Part shown: positions 1-6,118 of the stretch, one piece after another | Layout of the letters: each line of letters begins with the position of its first letter | Position numbering within the stretch: position 1 is the stretch's first letter | Translations under genes and position numbers: made by a program | DNA from: Candidatus Cloacimonadota bacterium | GTDB lineage: Bacteria; Cloacimonadota; Cloacimonadia; Cloacimonadales; TCS61 | Assembly (NCBI GenBank): GCA_030592835.1 | Contig: JAUVIJ010000048.1 | Span: 1 to 10,207 of the forward strand | Direction of reading: 5' to 3' | DNA: 10,207 bases | The notes under the pieces: generated by a model | Seen by the model: only the letters and a program-made list of their open reading frames with translations | Database searches by the model: none | What the model was told of the DNA's origin: nothing

Positions 1-333
1 GATAATATAACATGGGTGGAATATGAGAATAACACATCTACTACAATAGCGGAAAATAATTGGGAAGGTTCAGGATTCTTAATCGTTGACGGTGACTTAA
101 CTATTACAGGCGGTCACTTTTATGGAATTATCTGGGTGACGGGAAATTGTAGTATGACTGTAGGAAATCCTTTTCTTCAAGGTGCTCTCTTTATTGAGGG
201 AGATAATCCTGATGATGTAATGAAAATAGGTGGAACTGCTGTTATTTCTTACGATTCTACTGCAGTAAATCAAAGTATTGAACTTCTTGTTCCCGGTGCA
301 GATGTTTTTGATGTAATGTCTTGGTATGAGTAA
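1..333 (+). CDS. C-terminal part of an unrecognised, probably surface or pilus-related beta-rich protein (5' end outside window)
   Basis: The reading frame is open from base 1 (Asp-Asn-Ile-Thr-Trp...) to the TAA at 331-333, so the gene begins before the window. The GTG at 16 is only an internal valine codon. About 110 residues are visible. They contain alternating hydrophobic strands with glycine turns: 'GSGFLIVDGDLTITGGHFYGI', then 'IIWVTGNCSMTVGN', 'LQGALFIEG' and 'GTAVISYDSTAV'. Patterns such as 'G.LIVDGDLTI.G...F.G.I.V.G...' followed by a 'YDS' segment remind me of the C-terminal beta-helix-like part of PilX-type pilus assembly proteins and related 'polymer-forming' domains. This is an inference from pattern only. 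The gene converges on the response regulator gene with a 30-base gap, in which I see no strong terminator. No sorting signal, membrane segment or catalytic motif is visible in this fragment. Confidence is high that it is coding and low for any function. Confidence 0.6.
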   Translation, partial: DNITWVEYENNTSTTIAENNWEGSGFLIVDGDLTITGGHFYGIIWVTGNCSMTVGNPFLQGALFIEGDNPDDVMKIGGTAVISYDSTAVNQSIELLVPGADVFDVMSWYE

Positions 334-363
334 TTTTTGAAGTGAGTTCTTAAAACAATTTTA

Positions 364-1698
364 TTAAATATTCAGTTCTTTGATTTTTCTGGATAAGTTG
401 CTAACCTGTAAACCCAATTGTTCAGCAGTTTTAGATAAATTGCCTTTGTTTAGTTGTAACTGTTTTCTCAAATATCGGATCTCAAATTCTTTCTTCTTGT
501 CTTTGAATGGTATTGTTTCATTCCAGAAATCGATTTCCGGAGAAGGTTGATTTGGATCAATCACATCTTCGATAGATATATTGTCATGTTGAACTAATAT
601 ATAAATACGCTCGATCAGATTTTTCAATTCTCTTACATTTCCCTTATATTGCCATGATTGCAACTCTTTGATTACTTCAGGAGCAAAGATCTTTCTTTTA
701 AGGTTCAATTCGGTTGTATAGAGGGCAGAAAAATGTTCTATAAGCTCCGGGATGTCTTCCGGATGATCACGCAGGGAAGGAGCAATAACCGGGATCACGT
801 TCAATCTGTAATACAGGTCTTCCCGGAATCTCCCTTCTTTTACAAGATTTTCCAGGTTTTTGTGAGTGGCTGCAATTATCCTGGTATCAATTTTCAGAGT
901 TTTATTACTGCCAACACGTTCAAATTCACCTTCCTGGATCACTCGCAGGATTTTAGACTGAGCATTCAGATGCATATCACCGATCTCATCCAGAAATAAG
1001 GTTCCTCCATCAGCTTGCTCGATCTTACCGTCTTTCCTGCCAACCGCTCCGGTGAATGCTCCCTTTACATAACCGAACAATTCACTTTCAACAAGTTCCG
1101 TAGGAATAGCTGCGGAGTTAAATTTAATAAAAGCCCTTTCACGACGTTTGCTCAGATTATGTATAGCAAAAGCCACTAATTCTTTTCCGGTACCGCTTTC
1201 TCCTCTGATTAGAACCTTGGAATCGGAAGGAGCAACTTTGTTGATCAGGGTCATTAGATCCTTGATTTTTTTACTTGAACCGACTATCTGATATTGAGCA
1301 GCGATATCGTTTTTTAACCTGATATAATCTTGGGACAGATTTCTGAAATCCAGGGCTTTCTTAACAATGAGCTTGACCTTGGTCAGGCTGAGTGGTTTTT
1401 CCAGGAAGTCAGATGCGCCTAACTTTATAGCTTGTACGGCTTCTTTGATACCACTGTGTCCCGATATCATTATCACAATTATTTTATCATTGATAACCAT
1501 GATCTTTTCCAGGATATCGAGTCCGTTAGCTCCATCGAGTCTTACATCCAATAGAACTACTTCAGGAGAGAATTTATCAATTTTTGTAAAAACATTTTTT
1601 GTGTCCAGGACATATTCACATTCGTAACCTTCATCTTCGAAGATGTTTTTCAGGGTCAGGCAGATATTCATCTCATCATCTATTATTAAAATTCTCAT
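364..1698 (-). CDS. Sigma-54-dependent response regulator, NtrC/NtrX type
   Basis: This cytoplasmic two-component transcription activator has the full three-domain layout. The receiver domain (about 1-120) shows acidic pocket D7/D8, phospho-acceptor D51 in 'VVLLDV', S79 and K101 in 'LEKP'. The AAA+ domain (about 137-370) has Walker A 'GESGTGKE' at 166-173, an intact sigma-54 contact loop GAFTGA at 213-218, Walker B with D237-E238, and 'FREDLYYRLNV' with 'SLRDHPEDI' further on. The C-terminal 40 residues form a Fis-type helix-turn-helix ('GNLSKTAEQLGLQVSNLSRKIKEL'). With 444 residues, the length is normal for the family. All residues needed for phosphorylation, ATP hydrolysis and sigma-54 remodelling are present, so it should be an active activator. 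Its ATG overlaps the kinase stop by four bases (ATGA), which indicates translational coupling. The kinase upstream is the expected phosphodonor. A sigma-54 promoter in the same window (4751-4768) is a candidate target. Confidence 0.96.
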   Translation of the reverse strand: MRILIIDDEMNICLTLKNIFEDEGYECEYVLDTKNVFTKIDKFSPEVVLLDVRLDGANGLDILEKIMVINDKIIVIMISGHSGIKEAVQAIKLGASDFLEKPLSLTKVKLIVKKALDFRNLSQDYIRLKNDIAAQYQIVGSSKKIKDLMTLINKVAPSDSKVLIRGESGTGKELVAFAIHNLSKRRERAFIKFNSAAIPTELVESELFGYVKGAFTGAVGRKDGKIEQADGGTLFLDEIGDMHLNAQSKILRVIQEGEFERVGSNKTLKIDTRIIAATHKNLENLVKEGRFREDLYYRLNVIPVIAPSLRDHPEDIPELIEHFSALYTTELNLKRKIFAPEVIKELQSWQYKGNVRELKNLIERIYILVQHDNISIEDVIDPNQPSPEIDFWNETIPFKDKKKEFEIRYLRKQLQLNKGNLSKTAEQLGLQVSNLSRKIKELNI

Positions 1699-2849
1699 TT
1701 TACACTCTTTATCAATAGTTTTACTGTGGAACCTCTATTCATTTCGCTTTTTATGCTGATGTCGGCGTTATTAAGATCGATTAACTTTTTAACAAGAGCT
1801 AAGCCCAGACCGGTTCCTTTTGCTTTATTGGTAAAATACGGTTCAAATATTTTATCGATATCCTTGGTTGGAATTCCCTTACCTTTATCAATAATTTCTA
1901 TCCGGACATATTGATCGATATTCTTAATCGTTATCAGGATCTTTTCGTCACTGTCTGAAGCATCAATTGCATTCTGCAATATATTCGTTATTATCTGGTA
2001 AAAGTGGGTTTCATCAAAGTTAATCCGGCAATTATCTTCACTTTCAACTTTAATCTGAAATCTATGCATATAGGACTTTGCGATATCATGGATTATCTGA
2101 CAGGGATCGAAAGTTCTCAGGTCGGCATCGATATTTTTAGCAAAGCTGGAAAATGATCTGGCCAAGGTTTGCAGGTTCTTTATTTCCTGATTGATTATCT
2201 GCAGAGACTCTGGAAAGATCTCTTTGAATTTTTCCATGTTCTCCAGGTATTTTTCCTCTAATCTTTGCAAAGATAACTGGATCGGAGTTAAAGGATTTTT
2301 TATTTCATGGGCTAGGATGCGAGATAATTCTTTCCACAATGCCTGTTTTTCCGCTTCGATCAGTTTTTGTTGGGTTTGATTCAATTCCTGTGACATAAGA
2401 TTAAAAGATTGTTTCAATTGTTTTATTTCTTTGATACCCTTCTCCGGTATTTTCACCGAAAAGTCACCCTGTCGGATCTTAGCAGTAGCAACATGCAGGT
2501 CTTTTAAAGGACGGGTTATTTTATAGAAAATAATAATAAATACTATAATTGACAGGATCATCATTAAGAACAGAAATACAGATGAATAGATCTGGGTTTC
2601 ATGTTGCATCATATCCGTTGCAGCGATCGCTTCATTGAACTTATTCAACAATTCTCTGGCTTGTAATGAATCAGAATCGAGTTTGAATGATAATCCGGAC
2701 AGGGATTCTGTGAAATTTAGGTCTTTGAATGCTTTGTTTGTATCTAGTTGCTTATTTATAAAAAAATTGTTGAGTATCAGTAAACTGGGTAAATACAATA
2801 AGAGAAAAAGTAAGATTACACTGGAACGAATTCCAAGTTTAAGATTCAT
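1695..2849 (-). CDS. Membrane sensor histidine kinase, NtrY-like
   Basis: This inner-membrane sensor kinase should phosphorylate the sigma-54 activator encoded immediately downstream. The visible order is: transmembrane helix 1 (about 8-31), a short periplasmic loop of about 55 residues, transmembrane helix 2 (about 89-110), a HAMP linker (about 111-163, 'RPLKDLHVATAKIRQGDF'), a dimerisation/phosphoacceptor helix with H181 in 'LAHEIKNPLTPIQLSLQRLEE', and a HATPase_c domain. The ATPase domain has its N box at 289-293 ('NILQNAIDA'), G1 at 321-325 (DKGKG), F box 'IFEPYFT' and G2 at 345-349 (GTGLG). The 'HEIKNPLTPIQLS' helix is typical of NtrY-type kinases. Unlike classical NtrY it has only two membrane helices and no PAS domain before the kinase core, so it is shorter (384 residues). 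The input is unknown, and the short periplasmic loop suggests sensing through a partner. Its start overlaps the upstream DUF4390-like gene by 11 bases, and the Shine-Dalgarno is weak. Confidence 0.95.
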   Translation of the reverse strand: MNLKLGIRSSVILLFLLLYLPSLLILNNFFINKQLDTNKAFKDLNFTESLSGLSFKLDSDSLQARELLNKFNEAIAATDMMQHETQIYSSVFLFLMMILSIIVFIIIFYKITRPLKDLHVATAKIRQGDFSVKIPEKGIKEIKQLKQSFNLMSQELNQTQQKLIEAEKQALWKELSRILAHEIKNPLTPIQLSLQRLEEKYLENMEKFKEIFPESLQIINQEIKNLQTLARSFSSFAKNIDADLRTFDPCQIIHDIAKSYMHRFQIKVESEDNCRINFDETHFYQIITNILQNAIDASDSDEKILITIKNIDQYVRIEIIDKGKGIPTKDIDKIFEPYFTNKAKGTGLGLALVKKLIDLNNADISIKSEMNRGSTVKLLIKSVK

Positions 2850-3387
2850 TTTCCGGTCTTGCGATCTTTTCTTTTAATTTTGGACTTTTAAATTTCCAGA
2901 GCATCATCAGATCGAACTCTTTATCCATTGTATCCAGTACTATTTTATCCATATAAGCAGTAATAATCAGTTGAAACTCTTCTTCAGGAGGATAATTGTA
3001 AAGGTATTCAATCTCAGATATTTTCTCGATCAGTTGAGAATAATCTTCAATAACGAAAGTATCACTCTGATCTTCGAGATCAACCGTATAAATCTTTTTC
3101 ATAGGGTTGTAGACTACTGAATGCTGAAACGAATTTTCATGTATAACCTCTCCCAGGATTTCAACTGAAATATTAAAATGTACTGTGATCAGGGAGCCTG
3201 AGGAGAATATTTCTTCAAAATCATTTTCGAATGCATTTAATAATCTGGTTCGGAAAACAATCCGATTTTGCAGGAAATTCACACTCAGCTCATCAAATTT
3301 TGCTATATTACCCTCATAGGAAGATAAAAGCAACATACTAAGTGAAACAACACCGGATATAACCTTACTGGTAAGCGCTTGAAACAT
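2839..3387 (-). CDS. Exported DUF4390-like protein preceding the kinase
   Basis: With the start set at the ATG at 3387, this is a protein of 182 residues. Its N-terminus 'MFQALTSKVISGVVSLSMLLLSS' looks like a Sec signal peptide or membrane anchor, so the rest should be periplasmic. An in-frame TTG at 3453 gives a longer product, but that extension would be translated through an intrinsic terminator hairpin and would hide the signal peptide. I therefore reject it. The body shows the pattern of DUF4390: 'RTRLLNAFENDFEEIFSSGSLITVHFNISVEI', a central 'VVYNPMKKIYTVDL' segment and a final 'LMMLWKFKSPKL'. As I recall, DUF4390 genes sit directly before NtrY/NtrX-type genes in betaproteobacteria such as Neisseria. 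Here the gene overlaps the kinase by 11 bases, the same arrangement. The molecular role is unknown. The genetic linkage suggests a periplasmic partner of the kinase, which is inference. Confidence 0.75.
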   Translation of the reverse strand: MFQALTSKVISGVVSLSMLLLSSYEGNIAKFDELSVNFLQNRIVFRTRLLNAFENDFEEIFSSGSLITVHFNISVEILGEVIHENSFQHSVVYNPMKKIYTVDLEDQSDTFVIEDYSQLIEKISEIEYLYNYPPEEEFQLIITAYMDKIVLDTMDKEFDLMMLWKFKSPKLKEKIARPENES

Positions 3388-3398
3388 ATTTTTCTCAC

Positions 3399-3432
3399 AA
3401 AAAAGTCTCTGACTATTTGCAGTCAGAGACTT
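3399..3432 (-). terminator. Intrinsic terminator after the PDZ gene, 12 bases before the DUF4390 start
   Basis: A perfect 12-base-pair stem (AAGTCTCTGACT with AGTCAGAGACTT) closes a six-base loop. On the minus strand it is followed directly by six T residues (the A-run at 3399-3404). It begins about 25 bases after the stop of the PDZ gene. The other strand has no T-run, so it acts in the minus direction only. The downstream gene's weak ribosome binding site (GTGAG, 3394-3398) starts right after the T-run, so the element may also tune expression of the sensor-regulator genes. Confidence 0.85.
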
Positions 3433-3456
3433 CCCTGAAAAGATAATTGTCAATAA

Positions 3457-4719
3457 TTAAAATCCGAACCAGGGACCCACAGTGATCGATATTCCATCCA
3501 TATTGTAATCAGGTTCATTCACCAGTTTTATGGATTCTCCATTACGTTTTGCTTTCCAGCCTTTGGAGGAATAACTTACCATATAACTGGCTTCGGCACG
3601 AAAAGCTAACCAGTCTAGGATCCTGTACATGAACATAACCTTCGGTTGGAAAAGAAGGAAATCCTGACTGATTTTCAAGGTACTCTTGTAATCATAAAAT
3701 TCATCCATCTGACCGCTGGGATCGTTTTCAAAATCGAAGTTTCCAAAATCACCATTATCGTCATACTGGGAAACTTTGAATTCTGTTCCTCCCCAGCCGA
3801 TCATGAAACCCAGGGAAGTGAGTAAATTTCTGGATACAGCATATCTTTTATCAAGGGTAACACCACCGTAACCAAGAGAATACTTCACTTTTCGGGATAC
3901 TTTGGTAGTAACCAGCGTACTATCTTTATAATGTTCCCAATCGTGTTTTGTGGTCTCAGAATTGTCGAAACCTGCTCCCATACCACCGAGGAACCAGCCT
4001 TTACCAACATTGCCTTTTCCACCACCGCCATGGATCAGAAATCCATCTTCCGAAAAGGTTTCTTCCTTGAATCCAAGATCAAAAAGAAAATCGTTGATAT
4101 CTACAACATCAGGCGTATACCAGATAGGGAACCAACTACCGCCACCGTCACCTACAGATAATCTTTTTTTCTTTTTATCGGAAATTATTTGCCCAGTATC
4201 ATCTTTTGGTTCCAATGTATCGAGAGTGACAAAGGTTTCGTAAATATTCTCATCCCTGAAAAACTTGATCTTAACCTCATCACCGATGTTTTTACTATTA
4301 ATAAGTCGGATCAGGTGATCTTCGAATTTGACTTTTGTTCCATCAAATTCCATAATGATGTCGCCTTTTATGATTCCGGCTTTCTGGGATGGTCCACCCT
4401 GGGTAACACTGGTTATATAAACACCGAAATTATAATCATAATGCATCTCATAGATATCCTGAAAATCTAAATCACTCAGGTAAACACCCATTTTAAGTCT
4501 GTTTGACTGATAATTACTTCCGGTTAATATCTTTAAGTTTTCAATCTTTTTGATGTTTTCGATCTCTTCCAGATGAATGTCCAATTCATCAAGAGCCGAT
4601 TCTAATTCCTCCATGGATTCATCGATCGTAATCTCGATCGTTGGTTCAGGATCCTCTGCTCCCAGATATTGAAGAGTAATAAGAGTAAGTCCTAACAAAA
4701 TTATTAATGTTCTTTTCAT
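3457..4719 (-). CDS. Secreted PDZ-domain protein with probable outer-membrane C-terminal domain
   Basis: This protein of 420 residues opens with a clear signal peptide (MKRTLIILLGLTLITLQYLGA, cleavage near 21). A strongly acidic helical or coiled-coil stretch follows (about 30-63, 'ESMEELESALDELDIHLEEIENIKKIE'). Next comes a PDZ domain (about 76-168) with 'MGVYLSDL', 'GVYITSVTQGGPSQKAGIIKGDIIMEFDG' and 'NIGDEVKIKFFRD'. The remaining 230 residues are rich in glycine and aromatics, alternate like beta strands ('LLTSLGFMIGWGGTEFKV', 'FLLFQPKVMFMYRILDWLAFRAEASYMVSY') and end in a phenylalanine ('ITVGPWFGF'), as many outer-membrane beta proteins do. There is no trypsin-like or other protease domain, so it is not a DegP-type enzyme. 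It may be a peptide-binding sensor or scaffold in the envelope (inference). It has a strong Shine-Dalgarno (AGGGGG, 4724-4729) and a sigma-54-type promoter 30 bases upstream. An intrinsic terminator separates it from the DUF4390-kinase-regulator genes. Confidence 0.85.
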   Translation of the reverse strand: MKRTLIILLGLTLITLQYLGAEDPEPTIEITIDESMEELESALDELDIHLEEIENIKKIENLKILTGSNYQSNRLKMGVYLSDLDFQDIYEMHYDYNFGVYITSVTQGGPSQKAGIIKGDIIMEFDGTKVKFEDHLIRLINSKNIGDEVKIKFFRDENIYETFVTLDTLEPKDDTGQIISDKKKKRLSVGDGGGSWFPIWYTPDVVDINDFLFDLGFKEETFSEDGFLIHGGGGKGNVGKGWFLGGMGAGFDNSETTKHDWEHYKDSTLVTTKVSRKVKYSLGYGGVTLDKRYAVSRNLLTSLGFMIGWGGTEFKVSQYDDNGDFGNFDFENDPSGQMDEFYDYKSTLKISQDFLLFQPKVMFMYRILDWLAFRAEASYMVSYSSKGWKAKRNGESIKLVNEPDYNMDGISITVGPWFGF

Positions 4720-4750
4720 TGTTCCCCCTAATTATTTTGCTTATTCAAAT

Positions 4751-4768
4751 ATGCAATCCATATGCCAA
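4751..4768 (-). promoter_or_regulatory. Sigma-54 (-24/-12) promoter for the PDZ gene
   Basis: Read on the minus strand, the bases are TTGGCATATGGATTGCAT. This fits the sigma-54 consensus TTGGCAYR-N4-TTGCAT at every defined position. The invariant GG (4765-4766) and GC (4753-4754) are the required 12 bases apart. Transcription would start near 4741-4742, giving a leader of about 22 bases that contains the AGGGGG ribosome binding site before the ATG at 4719. A sigma-54 activator is encoded about 2 kb downstream on the same strand. An upstream dyad (TGATA-A-TATCA, 4864-4874, roughly 125 bases before the start) lies at a distance usual for activator sites. Confidence 0.8.
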
Positions 4769-4901
4769 AGATAGAATGAGATCTATAATTTATTGATAAT
4801 AAAATAGTTATGATAAAAATCTTTTAATTTCTTACAAATTAATGTATAAATAGGTTATGAAAATGATAATATCAGCCTGGTAAGTTTATCAAAAATATAA
4901 A

Positions 4902-4931
4902 AATAGCTCCTGATTCAATTCAGGAGCTATT
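4902..4931 (-). terminator. Intrinsic terminator of the AOR operon
   Basis: A perfect 12-base-pair stem (AATAGCTCCTGA with TCAGGAGCTATT) has a six-base loop. On the minus strand it is followed by a T-rich tract (TTTATATTTTT). It begins 18 bases after the stop of the exported ferredoxin gene and is the only clear terminator I saw between that gene and 9364. It therefore marks the end of the AOR transcription unit and insulates the PDZ gene promoter region from it. Confidence 0.9.
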
Positions 4932-4948
4932 GAAAAACCAAAAATATA

Positions 4949-5503
4949 TCAGTTTACTTTTGAGATTGCTTTAACCGGGCATCCCTTAAAATTGTTATTG
5001 TTCCCATCAACGCATATACCGCAGGCGATGCATTTTTCTGCATCAATAACAGCAACACCTTTTATCATTTCTATAGCATTCACCGGGCAGTATTTCACAC
5101 ATAATTGACATGCAATACATTTCCTTGCTTCTACTGTATAATAGGTCTTATTCAAAGACTCGGTTTCTTTCCAGAGTTGCTCTCCCGATTCACTTCTCAA
5201 TTTGACCATATTATTATCTTTATATATTGAATATACAAAGATTTCTTTAATCTCCATCACACCGTCACAGATAAAGGTTGCCCTATTTTCCAGTACGATC
5301 TCCTGCTCTAACAAGAAACTTTCAGGGGCTAATATGAGTTTAAAGAAATCTTCACCTGTATTAAGATACCACTCATCGCCTATTTGCTTTAAAGTTCCCT
5401 CATATTTGCTGATATCCATTTTCACAACATTTTCAGAAAAAACATTAAGCATAAACAATATGCACAAAGCTATGAAGACCAGTTTATAATGATTTATTTT
5501 CAT
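4949..5503 (-). CDS. Exported protein with C-terminal 2[4Fe-4S] ferredoxin domain
   Basis: The N-terminus (KINHYKLVFIALCILFMLNVFS, residues 2-23) is a Sec-type signal peptide or a single membrane anchor. There is no twin-arginine motif. Residues 30-120 form a small beta-rich domain ('YEGTLKQIGDEWYLNTGEDFFKL', '...LRSESGEQLWKE') that resembles an OB-fold-like module I associate with some anaerobe ferredoxins (inference). The C-terminus carries two cluster motifs: C129, C132, C135, C139-Pro (CX2CX2CX3CP, standard) and C158, C161, C164, C175-Pro (CX2CX2CX10CP). In the second, the last interval is stretched by an Asn-rich insertion (DGNNNNFKG). The eight cysteines suffice for two clusters. A strong AGGAGG lies 10 bases before the ATG (5514-5519). 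It is the last gene of the AOR operon, 88 bases after ppnP. It probably carries electrons at or outside the membrane, but the partner is unknown. Confidence 0.85.
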   Translation of the reverse strand: MKINHYKLVFIALCILFMLNVFSENVVKMDISKYEGTLKQIGDEWYLNTGEDFFKLILAPESFLLEQEIVLENRATFICDGVMEIKEIFVYSIYKDNNMVKLRSESGEQLWKETESLNKTYYTVEARKCIACQLCVKYCPVNAIEMIKGVAVIDAEKCIACGICVDGNNNNFKGCPVKAISKVN

Positions 5504-5591
5504 TATTCGATATCCTCCTGAATTATTGATTTAATTAATAACGCTTCATACTCCATTGGTAACAAATCCATTAATTTGGTGGTTTCGATCC

Positions 5592-5879
5592 TCATTCAGT
5601 AATATACTGACAAAAATATGTAGATACCTGTTGAATCTTAAGAAAGAACCTCATATTTGCACTAATCTGGAAAGTCTGACCTGGACCGAAAGTCTGCCAA
5701 TCATTACTATCCGGAAGTTTAACGATCATACTTCCGGAAATCACCTTCATTATTTCTTTGGTGGATGTTCCAAATTCGTAATTACCAACAGCCATAACAC
5801 CAATGGAAGCAGTGCTTTCAGCATCTTTGAGAGAGATTGATTTAACATTACCATTAAAATATTCATTAATCTTAAACAT
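5592..5879 (-). CDS. ppnP: Pyrimidine/purine nucleoside phosphorylase PpnP (YaiE/DUF1255, cupin)
   Basis: This 95-residue single-domain cupin matches E. coli YaiE/PpnP along its whole length: 'NEYFNGNVKSISL', 'ASIGVMAVGNYEFGTSTKEIMKVISGSMIVKLPDSNDWQTFGPGQTFQI' and a final 'STYFCQYI'. Family members phosphorolyse a broad range of purine and pyrimidine nucleosides to the free base and ribose 1-phosphate in the cytoplasm. The length is normal and the core is intact, so it should be active. The ATG is preceded by a good AAAGGAG sequence. It follows the ThiS-like gene by 32 bases and lies inside the AOR operon. The link between nucleoside phosphorolysis and a tungsten oxidoreductase is not obvious. 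It might serve nucleoside salvage or generate a sugar-phosphate feeding an aldehyde substrate pathway. Both ideas are speculation. Confidence 0.93.
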   Translation of the reverse strand: MFKINEYFNGNVKSISLKDAESTASIGVMAVGNYEFGTSTKEIMKVISGSMIVKLPDSNDWQTFGPGQTFQISANMRFFLKIQQVSTYFCQYITE

Positions 5880-5911
5880 TTATGCTCCTTTCATCAACTG
5901 AATACTGCTTA

Positions 5912-6118
5912 TTATCCGCCACTGATGAGATGAATAACTTTTACATCAGCTTCTTCAGGGATGATGAAATTTCCGAATTCACTTTTTTTAACGAGTTCTC
6001 CATTAACTTTAACCACCAGCATTTTAAAGGAATACTTCATTTTTTTCAGTATAGTGTCTATGGTCATATTCTTTTCCCATTCCAAAGGATTATCATTTAC
6101 TTTAATCAATATTTTCAT
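5912..6118 (-). CDS. ThiS/MoaD-like ubiquitin-fold sulfur carrier protein
   Basis: This 68-residue protein has the beta-grasp pattern of sulfur carriers ('MKILIKVNDNPLEW', 'TIDTILKKMKY', 'VVKVNGELVKKSEF', 'DVKVIHLISGG'). It ends exactly in the Gly-Gly that is adenylated and then thiocarboxylated. The 'VNGELV' and 'VIHLISGG' segments are closer to ThiS than to typical MoaD. Its start overlaps the end of the ThiF-family gene by 17 bases, and the ribosome binding site is weak, so translation is probably coupled and the two proteins should be partners. In thiamine synthesis ThiS donates sulfur for the thiazole ring. In molybdo- or tungstopterin synthesis the MoaD equivalent donates the dithiolene sulfurs. 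Its place behind an AOR gene, with no thiazole genes nearby, favours the tungstopterin role (inference). Confidence 0.9.
   Translation of the reverse strand: MKILIKVNDNPLEWEKNMTIDTILKKMKYSFKMLVVKVNGELVKKSEFGNFIIPEEADVKVIHLISGG

Noticed and set aside
334..363. Terminator between the converging genes at the left end
   Set aside because: Only a five-pair A/T stem (TAAAA-CAA-TTTTA) is present, too weak to call.
658..999. Open reading frame on the + strand opposite the response regulator
   Set aside because: It lies entirely within the AAA+ and effector coding region on the other strand and shows no domain or ribosome binding site. The same holds for the other antisense frames in the kinase, PDZ and AOR genes.
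3388..3453. Longer DUF4390-like protein from a TTG start at 3453
   Set aside because: The extra 22 residues are read through the terminator hairpin and precede a good signal peptide that starts at the ATG at 3387. TTG is also a rare start codon.
3448..3453. TTGACA -35 box (minus strand) before the DUF4390-like gene
   Set aside because: At 16-18 bases downstream there is no -10-like hexamer; the position falls inside the terminator stem.
4766..4773. Bacteroidota-type -7 box (TATCTTTG on the minus strand) before the PDZ gene
   Set aside because: It overlaps the sigma-54 motif, has no clear -33 TTTG partner at the right distance, and the sigma-54 match is far better.
5462..5503. Lipoprotein signal in the exported ferredoxin (Cys14 in 'FIALCI')
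   Set aside because: The residue before the cysteine is leucine and the cysteine lies mid-helix, so it does not fit a lipobox.
5504..5591. Terminator or separate promoter between ppnP and the exported ferredoxin gene
   Set aside because: Only imperfect inverted repeats (CCATTGG...CCAAATT-like) without a T-run are visible, and no convincing -35/-10 or sigma-54 motif. I treat the genes as one operon, with some uncertainty because of the 88-base gap.
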